Source of the DNA: Alphaproteobacteria bacterium
GTDB taxonomy: Bacteria; Pseudomonadota; Alphaproteobacteria; JAEULC01
Length of the DNA stretch: 51,578 bases
Assembly: GCA_023150455.1 (NCBI GenBank)
Contig: JAKLKW010000050.1
Span: 1-51,578 of the forward strand
Reading direction: 5' to 3'
Shown here: positions 27,715 through 36,580 of the stretch, piece after piece
Layout: every line of letters starts with the position of its first letter
Numbering within the stretch: position 1 is the first letter of the stretch
Made by a program: the position numbers and the translations under genes
Notes under the pieces: generated by a model
Seen by the model: only the letters and a program-made list of their open reading frames with translations
Told to the model about the DNA's origin: nothing
Databases searched by the model: none

Positions 27715-29121
27715 ATGAGAGACCAGAAGGACAAGTCGCCGGTCAGCCGCCGCGATTTCCTGAGCACGGTTGGCGTCGCCGCGGGAGCGGGGATCGCGGC
27801 CGCTTCCGGCACGGCGGCCTATTTCGCCGGCCCGCGACCGGCGTCGGCGGCGCCGAAGGTCAAGGGCAACATCAAGGACACGCCGTACAAGACCGGCCAC
27901 ATCACCTTCCTGACCGGGCCGGCGAACCTGCTGGGCGAGCCCGGGCGCAAGGGCCATCTGCTCGCGGCCGAGGAGATCAACGCCGAGGGCGGCCTCTTGG
28001 GCAAGCGCAAGATCGAGACCATCGTCGCCGACGAATCCGCCGGCACCGACGCCAACGTCAAGGAACTCCGCCGCATGAAGCTGTCGGAGAAGATCGACCT
28101 GTTCACCGGCGTCATCTCCAGCGGCAACACGCCGGCGCTCGGGCCCGTGGCCGAGGAGCTGGGCGTGCTCACGCTGTTCAACGACGGCTGCACCGACTTC
28201 CTGTTCGACAAGGCGGTGCCCAACCCGAAATACGTGTTCCGCGTCACCAACATCCAGTCGGCCGACGGCATCACCTCGGCGATCGGCGCGGCCAGGGCGT
28301 GGCCGCATGCCAAGAAGGTGGCGTCGATCCAGCCGGACTACAGCTACGGTCGCAACGTGCACGAGCACTTCATGCTGGCCTACAAGGCGATGGTCCCCGG
28401 CGCCGAGTCCGTCGCCGAGGCCTGGCCGAAGCTGTTCTCGACCGACTTCACGCCGCACATCACCAAGCTGCTGTCCGCCGGGCCCGACCTCTTGATCTGC
28501 GGCCTGTGGGGCGGCGACTACGTGGCCTTCTACAAGCAGGCGCTGCGCTACGGCCTGTTCGACAAGATGAAGGTCGCCACCACGCTCGCCTTCGGCGGCC
28601 AGCCGCACGCGATCGGCAAGGACCATCCGGAAGGCGTGCTGGCCGGCGTACACGCCAACTACTTCTTCCTGCATCCCGGCAACAAGCGCTGGCCGATCAA
28701 CGACAGCTTCGTGCAGCGCTACTACAAGCGCTGGAACGAGTATCCGAGCTTCGAGTCGGACGGCGCCTACACGGCGCTCTACCTGCTCAAGTCGGCGATC
28801 GAGCGCGCCAACCACCTGGTCGGCGGCTGGCCGGACGACGAGGCCATCATCAGCCAGCTCGAGGGCCTGGGCATCGACTCGCCGGCCGGCTACGTCTACA
28901 TCCGGCCCGACAATCACCAGGGCTACAAGGACTCCGCGATCGGGATGACCAAGAACGTGCCCGACTACCAGTTCCCGGTCTGGGATCCGAAGTCGGTGAT
29001 CACGATCTCGATCCGCGACATCACGGCCCCGCCCAACTGGCCGAAGCCGGGCCAGGGCCACGAGGAATCGACGGCGGCGGCCAACTGGCTGAAGACGACC
29101 TGGATCAACAACAAGGCCTGA
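27715..29121 (+). CDS. Branched-chain-amino-acid-type ABC substrate-binding protein, Tat-exported
   Basis: A 468-residue periplasmic binding protein of the Leu/Ile/Val–urea–amide receptor family. The N-terminus carries a twin-arginine signal, R12-R13 in 'SRRDFLSTVGVAAG', with a cleavage region near 'PASAAPKV', so it is probably folded (perhaps with a cofactor or ligand) before export. The mature protein has 'ITFLTGPANLLGEPGRKGH', 'LAAEEINAEGGLLGK', 'DLFTGVISSGNTPALGPVA' and 'QPDYSYGRNVHEHF'. It is about 80 residues longer than typical LivJ. It opens the operon; the permeases and ATPases lie 2.5 kb downstream beyond an inserted exported protein. The ligand is unknown. Confidence 0.9.
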   Translation: MRDQKDKSPVSRRDFLSTVGVAAGAGIAAASGTAAYFAGPRPASAAPKVKGNIKDTPYKTGHITFLTGPANLLGEPGRKGHLLAAEEINAEGGLLGKRKIETIVADESAGTDANVKELRRMKLSEKIDLFTGVISSGNTPALGPVAEELGVLTLFNDGCTDFLFDKAVPNPKYVFRVTNIQSADGITSAIGAARAWPHAKKVASIQPDYSYGRNVHEHFMLAYKAMVPGAESVAEAWPKLFSTDFTPHITKLLSAGPDLLICGLWGGDYVAFYKQALRYGLFDKMKVATTLAFGGQPHAIGKDHPEGVLAGVHANYFFLHPGNKRWPINDSFVQRYYKRWNEYPSFESDGAYTALYLLKSAIERANHLVGGWPDDEAIISQLEGLGIDSPAGYVYIRPDNHQGYKDSAIGMTKNVPDYQFPVWDPKSVITISIRDITAPPNWPKPGQGHEESTAAANWLKTTWINNKA

Positions 29122-29147
29122 CGTCGCTCTTGTCCTGACGGGGGGCC

Positions 29148-31463
29148 GTGTCGCATCCACGCGGCCGCTTCGTCCGCTCCGGCGCCGCGGCCTGCATGCT
29201 TGCGTGCAGCGCCGCGGCGCCCGCGCGCGCGGGCCATGCGCTGGCGCATTATCCGTCGTACTACCCGGACGAGATCCGGGTCGAGCGCGCGGACCCGGCC
29301 GCCGCCGCCAAGGGCCTCGGCGACGGGACGCTGCACGCCTATGTCGGCGCCGCGCCCGCTTTCGCCGCGCGCGAGCCCGGCCACGTCAAGTCGGTCGCTT
29401 CGCTCGAGTCGCTGCTGGTGCTCGACCTCGATCCGGCCGTGCCGGCGCTGGCTTCGGCGGAGGCGCGCTGCGCCGCCGCCCGCGGCGTGCTCGCGGCGCT
29501 CGGCGACGTGCAGGCGGCGGGCTTCGTGCGCCATCCCTATCCGGTCACGCCCTTTCACGCCGACTATCTGCATCACCTCGACCGCGTCGAGGCGGCGAGG
29601 AAATCGGTGGAGGCGCGGGCAGGCGGCGCGTCGGTCCCGCCGGTCGCCGCCAAAGGGCCGGTTGCGCAGGCGATCGTCGCCGCGCGCCGGCCGCAGGCCG
29701 ATGCGCCGGCTTCCGGCATCACGCTGGCGGAAGTGCGCGTCGAGGATCTGGACACGGACGACGCGCCGTCCGGGCTTCCGGGCGGGGCGAGCTGGACCAA
29801 GGCCGGCTGGCACCAGGCGCATCGGCTGCTGGCGCCGCATGTGGAGCCGCAGCGGCGCGAGACCGTCGACGGCCTGCTGCAGCGGCTCGGTGACGGCGCG
29901 GCGGCCGACCTGACGCAGCAGGTCGCGCTCGAGCGCGACCTCGTCGCCGCCCTGACCGAGGGCTGCCGCCGCGTCGTCGCCGGCTACCGGCTGCGGCGCG
30001 AGCATTTCAACGCGGCATACTCGGGCGGCATCGAGAATGTCGCCTTCGATTCCCTGCACGGTCTGAACGCGCCCGTCTTCCTGCGCACGGCGAAGCTCAA
30101 GGACTATCCGTGGAACGGCAGCCTGCGCCTGGCCCTGCGCGAGCCGCCCCGGGCGGCGTGGAACCCGGTAGCCGGCTTCACCGACCCCGCGGGGCGGCTG
30201 ATCTGGTCGGCGCTCGGCGACGACGCCATGATGCGGAACCCGTTCGACGCGGAGTGGACCGCCAACCGCGCGCGGCCGGCGGTCACGCGGATGCATGGCC
30301 GGTCCGGCGGGCTGAAGGTGCCGGACGACGCGCTTCGCCCCCGTGACGACGGCTTGCGGTTCGACCCGGCGGGCGCAAGGACGGTCGCTTCCGTCAGGAT
30401 CGAGTACGACGTGCTCGCCTCGCCGTTTCTCGACGGCAGCGAGACGGACGTCGCGGACCTGATCTATCCCTATGCGTTCGTCCAGCGCTGGGGCGGCGCC
30501 GCGCCCGACGGCCGTGCCCGCGAGCCGGCGCTTGCCGCGTCCGCCGACAGGCTTCGGGGCCGCCTGGCGGGCGTGCGCCCGGTGCGCGTCGATCGCAAGC
30601 CCTTCAGCCTCGCCGAGGGCCTCGACATCGTGCAGACGACGTCGGTGCTCGAGGTCTACCTGCGCGACGCGCCGGCCGGCGACGGCCAGGCGGCGGCGCT
30701 GGCGCCGCCGTGGAGCACCGTACCCTGGCATCTCCTGGCGCTGATGGAGGAAGCGGTCGGCCGCGGCTATGCGGCCTTCTCCGAAGCGGAAGCGCGGCGC
30801 CGGAACGTGCCCTGGCTCGACCTCGCGCGCGACGCCGCCATGCGCGGCAGGCTGATGGCGCTGTGCGCGGAATTCGCGCGCGAGGGATTCCGTCCGCCGG
30901 CGCTGGCCGACCGGGTCACGCGCGAGGACGCAAGCGCGCGGTGGCGTGCGCTCGGCCGCTTCGCCGAGGAGCACGGCCATTTCCTTGCGACCAACGGGCC
31001 CTATCGGCTCGCCGCGTGGAGCGCCGACGGCGCCGTGCTCGGCGCGGTGCGCGAAGCCTCGTATCCGCTCGGCTTCGGCACGTTCGATCCGCAGGTCGAT
31101 CCGCCGCGCGCGGTGATCCGCCGGGCGGCGAAGGAAGCCGATACGATCGTCGTGCAGGCCGACGCCGACGTCACGGTGAAGGTCGAGCGCCATACCGAGG
31201 TCAGGCGCGAGAAGCTGACGCGAAGCACGGCGCACGGCACGCGCGGCGTCCACGTCCTCGCGCGCTACGTGCTGATCGGGCCCGACGGCGCCGTCGTGCG
31301 CGCCGGGCGCATGAGCTGGGAGCCGGACGATCGTTTCAAGGTCGTGCTGCCCCGGCGCCTGGCGGCCGGCCGTTACGCGGCGCTGATCGCGATCTTCCTC
31401 GACGGCAACGCGCTGATGCCGTCGACCGGCATCGTCGGCTTCGAGGCCGACGGGAAGGAGTAG
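29148..31463 (+). CDS. Large exported two-domain protein, full-length paralogue of downstream split pair
   Basis: A 771-residue protein of unknown function with a signal peptide (about 1-28, 'CMLACSAAAPARAG'). The N-half (about 30-390) shares 'YPSYYPDEIRVE', 'GFVRHPYPV', 'HADYL', 'LERDLV', 'FLRTAKLKDYPWNG' and 'AAWNP' with the 382-residue protein at 35045-36193. The C-half (about 410-771) shares 'ASPFLDG', 'DLIYPYAFVQRWG', 'LAPPWS', 'PWHLLALMEEAVGRG' and 'HGHFLATNGPYRL' with the end of the membrane protein at 36577-39192. 'ASPF.DG...ADLIYPY' and 'TNGPYRL..W' recall family 5 (peptide/nickel) solute-binding proteins. It ends in a beta-rich tail. It begins at GTG (GGGGG upstream), 27 bases after the binding-protein gene. 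Function is unknown. Confidence 0.75.
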   Translation: MSHPRGRFVRSGAAACMLACSAAAPARAGHALAHYPSYYPDEIRVERADPAAAAKGLGDGTLHAYVGAAPAFAAREPGHVKSVASLESLLVLDLDPAVPALASAEARCAAARGVLAALGDVQAAGFVRHPYPVTPFHADYLHHLDRVEAARKSVEARAGGASVPPVAAKGPVAQAIVAARRPQADAPASGITLAEVRVEDLDTDDAPSGLPGGASWTKAGWHQAHRLLAPHVEPQRRETVDGLLQRLGDGAAADLTQQVALERDLVAALTEGCRRVVAGYRLRREHFNAAYSGGIENVAFDSLHGLNAPVFLRTAKLKDYPWNGSLRLALREPPRAAWNPVAGFTDPAGRLIWSALGDDAMMRNPFDAEWTANRARPAVTRMHGRSGGLKVPDDALRPRDDGLRFDPAGARTVASVRIEYDVLASPFLDGSETDVADLIYPYAFVQRWGGAAPDGRAREPALAASADRLRGRLAGVRPVRVDRKPFSLAEGLDIVQTTSVLEVYLRDAPAGDGQAAALAPPWSTVPWHLLALMEEAVGRGYAAFSEAEARRRNVPWLDLARDAAMRGRLMALCAEFAREGFRPPALADRVTREDASARWRALGRFAEEHGHFLATNGPYRLAAWSADGAVLGAVREASYPLGFGTFDPQVDPPRAVIRRAAKEADTIVVQADADVTVKVERHTEVRREKLTRSTAHGTRGVHVLARYVLIGPDGAVVRAGRMSWEPDDRFKVVLPRRLAAGRYAALIAIFLDGNALMPSTGIVGFEADGKE

Positions 31464-31612
31464 GGGCAAGCGCTACGGCGCCTCGCGGTTGCGGCGTCGA
31501 AGCCTATGCCCTAAGCTTCTGCCGCCGCGCGAAGCAAGAACGATACGCGGGCGAAATGGATGACGCGGTCGGTCCCGATCGCCGATCGTCCAAAGGGGGG
31601 AAACTTGGGGGC

Positions 31613-32488
31613 ATGGATATCCTCGCTGTTCAGTTCCTGAACTCGATCTTCTACGCATCCATCCTGTTCCTGATCGCCGCGGGCCTGAGCCTCATCTACG
31701 GCGTCATGCGCATCGTCAACCTGGCGCACGGCGCCTTCTACGCGCTCGGCGCCTACGTGACGGCCTGGACCATCGGCCACGCCGTCGCCAGCGTGCATTT
31801 CAGCATCCTGTTCCTGCTCCTGCCGGTCGGCGCGGTGGCCGTCGCCGCGGTCGGCGCGCTGATCGAGCCGCTGCTGCTGCGGCCGCTCTACGGCCGCCCG
31901 GAGGAGTACCTGCTGCTGGTGACCTTCGGGCTGCTGCTGATCCTCGAGGACGCCATGCATTTCCTGTTCGGCGGCATGCCGCTGACGGCCGGCGCGATCA
32001 TGGACAGCCTGGGAAGCTTCCCCGTGCTCGGCCTCAGGTATCCGGTCTACAACGTGCTCGTGATCGCCATCGGCGCCGTCGCCGCGGCGCTGCTGTGGGC
32101 CTTCGTCTACCGCACGCGGTTCGGCGTCATGCTGCGCGCCACGTCGCAGGACCGCCGCATGGCCTCGGCGCTCGGCCTCGACGTGCGCCGCGTCTACGTC
32201 CAGGCCTTCGCGCTCGGCTGCTTCATCGCCGGCCTGGGCGGCGCGATCGTCGTGCCCAGCCAGGCGGCCGTGCTGGGCATGGGCATCGACGCGCTGATCC
32301 TGGCCTTCGTCGTGGTCGTGATCGGCGGCCTCGGCAGCCTCGAGGGCGCGCTGATCGGCGCGCTGCTCGTCAGCTTCGTGCGCACGGCGGGGATCCAGTT
32401 CTTCCCGGAGATCGAGCTGGCGGTGCTCTACCTGATCGCCGCCGCCGTGCTGCTCGTCCGGCCCACCGGCATGTTCGGGAAGGCGTGA
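31613..32488 (+). CDS. Branched-chain-amino-acid-type ABC permease (LivH-like)
   Basis: A 291-residue inner-membrane permease with about eight spans. 'LSLIYGVMRIVNLAHGAFYALGA' near the N-terminus and 'GLDVRRVYVQAFALGCFIAG' in the coupling region are typical of LivH. The start at 31613 is preceded by runs of G (AAAGGGGGG and TTGGGGG). The 149-base gap behind it is the largest in the operon and could hold an internal promoter. The stop overlaps the next start (TGATG). Confidence 0.92.
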   Translation: MDILAVQFLNSIFYASILFLIAAGLSLIYGVMRIVNLAHGAFYALGAYVTAWTIGHAVASVHFSILFLLLPVGAVAVAAVGALIEPLLLRPLYGRPEEYLLLVTFGLLLILEDAMHFLFGGMPLTAGAIMDSLGSFPVLGLRYPVYNVLVIAIGAVAAALLWAFVYRTRFGVMLRATSQDRRMASALGLDVRRVYVQAFALGCFIAGLGGAIVVPSQAAVLGMGIDALILAFVVVVIGGLGSLEGALIGALLVSFVRTAGIQFFPEIELAVLYLIAAAVLLVRPTGMFGKA

Positions 32489-33513
32489 TGAGCCTGCTTC
32501 GACCCACCGGCGACGGGCTGTCGGTCAAGCGCTCGCTGGCGCTGGCGGCGCCGCTCGCGGTCCTTCTGGCCGTCATCCCCCAGCTGGTCGACGCCTACAT
32601 GACGCAGCTCCTGACATACGGGCTGATCTTCGGCATCGCCGCGCTCGGCTTCAACCTGCTGCTGGGCTACACCGGCCTGCTGTCGTTCGGGCACTCCGCC
32701 TATTTCGGGCTCGGCGCCTACACCGCGGCGTTCATGGTCAAGTATCTCGGCGTCGGCTCGATGGAGCTCTACATCCTCGGCGGCATCGCGGTCACGGCGG
32801 TGGTCACGGCCGCGTTCGGCTACGTGTGCGTCGGCTATACGCGCATCTTCTTCGGCATCCTGACGCTGGCGCTGTCGCAGGTGCTGTGGACGCTGGCCTA
32901 CAAGTTCTTCTGGGTGACCGGCGGCACCGACGGCATCCGCGTCGCCTACGGCAAGATGACGCTGCTCGCGGGCCTCGTCGATTTCACCGGGCCCGGCAGC
33001 TACCAGCGCTTCATCGGCGCCTACTACTACTACACGCTCGTCCTCTTCGCGTTGTGCGTCGTGCTGATGTGGGTGATCGTCCATTCGCCCTTCGGCAAGG
33101 CGCTCCAGGCGATCCGCGACAACGAGACCCGCGCCCGCTTCCTCGGCATCGGCGTGCGCAAGTACCGCCTGATCGCCTTCCTGATCTCCGGCCTGTTCGC
33201 GGGGCTGGCGGGCACGCTGTGGGTGCCGCTCAACGGCCTGGTGACGCCGGATATCGTCTACTGGCCGTTCTCGGGCGAGATCGTGTTCATGACCGTGCTC
33301 GGCGGATTCCGCACCTTCAGCGGGCCGATCATCGGCGCGATCGTGTTCAACTTCCTCAAGACCTATGCCGTGGCGTCCACCGCCTACTGGCAGGCGGCGC
33401 TCGGCATCGTCCTTGTCATCCTGGTGATGGCGCTGCCCGCCGGCATCGTCGGCGGGCTCAAGCAGGTTGCCGGCGCGTGGCGCGCGCGCGGGCGGGGGGA
33501 CGGCGCGCCGTGA
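32488..33513 (+). CDS. Branched-chain-amino-acid-type ABC permease (LivM-like)
   Basis: A 341-residue inner-membrane permease with about nine spans. The LivM signature 'GFNLLLGYTGLLSFGHSAYF' is present, along with 'AIRDNETRARFLGIGVRKYR' in the cytoplasmic coupling loop. It pairs with the LivH-like protein to form the channel. It starts within the preceding stop (TGATG) and ends overlapping the next GTG (GTGA), so the permease pair and ATPase are translationally coupled. Confidence 0.92.
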   Translation: MSLLRPTGDGLSVKRSLALAAPLAVLLAVIPQLVDAYMTQLLTYGLIFGIAALGFNLLLGYTGLLSFGHSAYFGLGAYTAAFMVKYLGVGSMELYILGGIAVTAVVTAAFGYVCVGYTRIFFGILTLALSQVLWTLAYKFFWVTGGTDGIRVAYGKMTLLAGLVDFTGPGSYQRFIGAYYYYTLVLFALCVVLMWVIVHSPFGKALQAIRDNETRARFLGIGVRKYRLIAFLISGLFAGLAGTLWVPLNGLVTPDIVYWPFSGEIVFMTVLGGFRTFSGPIIGAIVFNFLKTYAVASTAYWQAALGIVLVILVMALPAGIVGGLKQVAGAWRARGRGDGAP

Positions 33514-34265
33514 CCCTGCTGAAGACCGTCAAGCTGCGGAAATACTTCGGCGACACGCGCGCGGTGGACGATGTCGATTTCGTCGTCACCAAGGGCGAGT
33601 TCCTGTCGCTGGTCGGCTCCAACGGCGCCGGCAAGACCACGCTCGTCAACCTCATCAGCGCCTTCATGCGTCCCGACAGCGGGCAGATCCTGCTCGACGA
33701 CAAGGACATCACCTACGCCTCGGTCGACGAGCGCCTGCGCGCCGGCATCGCGCGCAGCTTCCAGCTGGTGAACCTGTTCGACGACCTGACGACCTTCGAC
33801 AACGTGGCGCTGTCCGTCTTCTCGCGCGAGGGCAAGACGCTCAACCTGATGCGGCTCGCCGACCACGACCAGGACGTCCGGCGCGAGGCCGAGGACGTGC
33901 TTGCCCAGTTCGGCCTCGCCGCCAAGCGCAACGTGCCGGCCAAGGGCCTGGCGCAGGGCGAGCGCAAGCTGCTCGACGTCGCGGTCGCCTACGCGCTCAA
34001 GCCCCGCCTGCTGTTCCTGGACGAGCCGACCAGCGGCGTCAGCACGCGGGACAAGGGGCAGATCATGGACAGGATCTCCGCGGTCGTGCGCGCCGGCAAC
34101 GTGACCGCGGTCGTGATCGAGCACGACATGGACGTCGTCTTCAAGTATTCCGACCGCATCGTCGCCATGCACCAGGGCGCCATCCTGGCCGACGGCCCGC
34201 CCGACGAGATCAGGCGCAACCCGGCCGTGGCCGCCAACGTGCTGGGCCTGCCGGCGGCGGGCTGA
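33510..34265 (+). CDS. Branched-chain-amino-acid-type ABC ATPase (LivG-like)
   Basis: A 251-residue ATPase. Walker A 'GSNGAGKTTLVNLI', Walker B 'LLFLDEPTSGV' and the switch histidine in 'VIEHDMDVVF' are intact. The ABC signature is unusual, reading 'LAQGERKLLDVAVAYA' where LivG proteins have LSYGxQRxLEIARAL; the serine of LSGG is replaced by alanine-glutamine. The end 'NPAVAANVLG' fits the LivG family. The GTG start overlaps the LivM stop. It lies 14 bases upstream of the second ATPase. Confidence 0.9.
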   Translation: MTLLKTVKLRKYFGDTRAVDDVDFVVTKGEFLSLVGSNGAGKTTLVNLISAFMRPDSGQILLDDKDITYASVDERLRAGIARSFQLVNLFDDLTTFDNVALSVFSREGKTLNLMRLADHDQDVRREAEDVLAQFGLAAKRNVPAKGLAQGERKLLDVAVAYALKPRLLFLDEPTSGVSTRDKGQIMDRISAVVRAGNVTAVVIEHDMDVVFKYSDRIVAMHQGAILADGPPDEIRRNPAVAANVLGLPAAG

Positions 34266-34279
34266 CGGGGAAGGGACGC

Positions 34280-34996
34280 ATGGGCGCGATGCTCGAGGTC
34301 GAAGGCATCGATACCTACCGGTCCACCGCGCATATCCTGCACGGGGTTTCGCTCAACGTGGGCGCGGGCGAGCTGGTGTGCCTGGTCGGCCGCAACGGCG
34401 CGGGCAAGACCACGACCATCGAGAGCATCATGGGGCTGCTGCCGGTGCGCGCCGGCACGGTCCGCTTCCGGGGCCAGGAGATCACCGCGCTGCCGGCGCA
34501 CCAGCGCGCGCGCCGCGGCCTCGGCTACTCGCCCGAGAACTGCGGCATCTTCCCCGACCTTTCCGTCGCGGAGAACCTGTCGATCAGCCGCTGGCTGTCG
34601 GAGGACCGCAGCGACGTGGACGCCGCCGAGGTCGAGGAGCGCGTATACTCGGTGTTCCCGGAGGTCCGCGAGCTGACCGGCCGGCGCGGACTCAACCTGA
34701 GCGGCGGCCAGCGCAAGATGGTGGCGATCGCGCGGGCGATGTTCCTGTCGCCGAGCCTGCTGCTGCTCGACGAGGCGTTCGAGGGCCTGTCGCCGATGGT
34801 GGTCGCGCGCTTCCGCGAGGCGGTGGTCAAGATCAAGGCGCTGGGCATCTCGCTGCTGATGGCGGAATCGCACCTGCCGGCGGCGGCCTCGGTCGCCGAC
34901 CGCCTCTATGCGATCGACCGCGGCGAGATCATCTTCCACGGCAAGCCGGCGGACGCGCTCGCCAACGAGGACGTCATGAACACCCTGCGCGGCTGA
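34280..34996 (+). CDS. Branched-chain-amino-acid-type ABC ATPase (LivF-like)
   Basis: A 238-residue ATPase with Walker A 'GRNGAGKTTTIESI', 'LGYSPENCGIFPDLSVAENL', signature 'LSGGQRKMVAIARAM' and Walker B 'LLLLDEAFEGLSP'. The usual switch histidine (H-loop) is present as 'MAESHLPAA'. AAGGGA precedes the ATG at 34280; a second ATG at 34289 begins 'MLEVEG' and is also possible. This is the more canonical partner of the two ATPases. The 382-residue exported protein follows after 48 bases. Confidence 0.9.
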   Translation: MGAMLEVEGIDTYRSTAHILHGVSLNVGAGELVCLVGRNGAGKTTTIESIMGLLPVRAGTVRFRGQEITALPAHQRARRGLGYSPENCGIFPDLSVAENLSISRWLSEDRSDVDAAEVEERVYSVFPEVRELTGRRGLNLSGGQRKMVAIARAMFLSPSLLLLDEAFEGLSPMVVARFREAVVKIKALGISLLMAESHLPAAASVADRLYAIDRGEIIFHGKPADALANEDVMNTLRG

Positions 34997-35044
34997 CGGC
35001 ATCGACGCCGCCGATCGCCGTCACCGCCGGCATCGAGAGGTGCG

Positions 35045-36193
35045 ATGAGGATCGCCGCCCGAGTCGTCGCAATTCGGGCCGCCGCGTCCCTGGCCGCCGC
35101 CGCGTCGTTCTGGCCGGCGCGGGCGGGCCACGAGGCGCCGCTCTACCCGTCCTACTATCCGCAGGAGATCCGCGTCGAGGCCGTGGTACCGCGGGTCGCG
35201 GCCGAGCGGCTCGGCCGCGCCAAGCTCCAGGCCTATGTCGGGCGCGCCGCCGATTTCGGCGGGCCGATGCCGAAATCCGTCCGGTCGGTCGAATCGCTGG
35301 CGTCCTTCGTCGTGGTGCGCGTCGATCCCGACTCGCGCGCCGTCAAGGACGCGGGCGGCGCCTGTGCCGCCGCGGACGCGGTCATCGGCGGGCTGAGGTC
35401 CGGCGTGCCGGGCTTCGTGCCGCATCCCTACCCGGTGAACGCCCATCACGCCGACTACCTGCAACACGCCGATCTGGCCGAAGCGGCGCGTCGGCGCGTG
35501 TCCGGCAAGGGGGCCGTCGCCGGCCTTCGCCTGCGGACGTCCGGCGCCTTGGCGGCGCTTCTCGTCGCGCAAGGCTCGGGGCCGGCGGAGACGGGCTCGG
35601 ACGTCAGCGTCGAGGCGGTCGATCTTGCCGGCCTGCTGGCGCCGCATGCCTATGCCTTCAACGGCTGGATCGGGCCGCCCTGGCTCAAGGCGGGCTGGTT
35701 CCATGCGTTTCTGCTGCTGGGCCGGCAGTCGCCAGATGGGACGTTGCGGCAGGGGGCGGCATCGCAGGTCGAACGCCTGCAAGGCGGCGCCTTCTCCAGC
35801 GCGGCGCAACGGATCGAGCTGGAGCGCGCGCTGGTGCGCGGGCTGCTCGCCGATTGCCGCGTCATGGTCGCCGGGTACGGTCTCCGGACCGAGCATTACA
35901 GCGGCGAGTATTCGGACGGGCTGGAGAACGTGGCGCACGATTCCCAGGCGGGGCTCAATTCCGCGATCTTCCTGCGCACCGTCAAGCTCAAGGACTTTCC
36001 CTGGAACGGCTGGCTCGCGCTCGGCGTGCCGACGCCGCCGGCGGCGGCGTGGAATCCGTTCGGCGGATTCGACGACGCGGCCGGGCGGCTCGTGTGGTCG
36101 GCGGTCGGCGACCCGGGCCTGTTTCCCGAGCCCTACGGCGCGGGCTGGACGATGAACCGGTTCGGCGACATCCGCACGCCGTCCGGCCCCTGA
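35045..36193 (+). CDS. Exported protein, free-standing paralogue of the N-half of the 771-residue protein
   Basis: A 382-residue protein with a signal peptide (about 1-25, 'AASLAAAASFWPARAG'). It matches the N-half of the 29148 product along its length: 'YPSYYPQEIRVE', 'LQAYVGRAADF', 'GFVPHPYPV', 'HHADYLQHADLAEAARRRV', 'VMVAGYGLRTEHY', 'FLRTVKLKDFPWNG', 'AAWNPFGGF'. It stops at the point where the long paralogue continues into its second domain. Conserved histidines and aromatic residues ('HPYP', 'HHADY') could bind metal, an inference only. The cupredoxin-like gene starts 10 bases downstream. Function is unknown. Confidence 0.78.
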   Translation: MRIAARVVAIRAAASLAAAASFWPARAGHEAPLYPSYYPQEIRVEAVVPRVAAERLGRAKLQAYVGRAADFGGPMPKSVRSVESLASFVVVRVDPDSRAVKDAGGACAAADAVIGGLRSGVPGFVPHPYPVNAHHADYLQHADLAEAARRRVSGKGAVAGLRLRTSGALAALLVAQGSGPAETGSDVSVEAVDLAGLLAPHAYAFNGWIGPPWLKAGWFHAFLLLGRQSPDGTLRQGAASQVERLQGGAFSSAAQRIELERALVRGLLADCRVMVAGYGLRTEHYSGEYSDGLENVAHDSQAGLNSAIFLRTVKLKDFPWNGWLALGVPTPPAAAWNPFGGFDDAAGRLVWSAVGDPGLFPEPYGAGWTMNRFGDIRTPSGP

Positions 36194-36202
36194 GCGGCGA
36201 TC

Positions 36203-36580
36203 ATGCGGCGCCGGCAGATGATCCTGCTCGTTCCGGCGATCGTCGCCGCGACGGCACCGCCCGTCGGGGCGCAGGACGCGGCGCGCGAGCGCGTCTTCGA
36301 CCTCCACATCGTCGGCGGCATGCTCGAGGGCGGCCGGCGCACCATCCGGGTCGAGCAGCAGGCGGCGGTGCGCCTGCGCTGGACCACGACGGCGCCGGTC
36401 GAGGTGCACTTGCACGGGTACGACGTCGTGCTCGAGCTGGCGCCGGGACCGGTGGCGGAGATGGCGTTCAAGGCGCATGCCGCCGGCCGCTTCCCGATCC
36501 ACGTCCACGCTCTCGGCGCCGCCAGGGGCGGGCATCATCACGCCGCGCCGCTGGCCTATCTCGAGGTGCGCCCGCGATGA
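36203..36580 (+). CDS. Exported cupredoxin-like protein
   Basis: A 125-residue protein with a signal peptide (about 1-23, ending 'APPVGAQ'). The mature part is a short beta-sandwich of the cupredoxin type: 'FDLHIVGGML', 'RWTTTAPVEVHLHGYDVVLE', then 'FKAHAAGRFPIHVHALG' and a 'GGHHHAAPLAYLEVRP' end. Histidines occur in HLH, HVH and HHH motifs, while the usual Cys and Met copper ligands of blue copper proteins are missing, so any metal site would be histidine-only. The start is 10 bases after the previous stop; the stop overlaps the next ATG (ATGA). It is therefore coupled to the membrane-protein fusion. Confidence 0.72.
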   Translation: MRRRQMILLVPAIVAATAPPVGAQDAARERVFDLHIVGGMLEGGRRTIRVEQQAAVRLRWTTTAPVEVHLHGYDVVLELAPGPVAEMAFKAHAAGRFPIHVHALGAARGGHHHAAPLAYLEVRPR

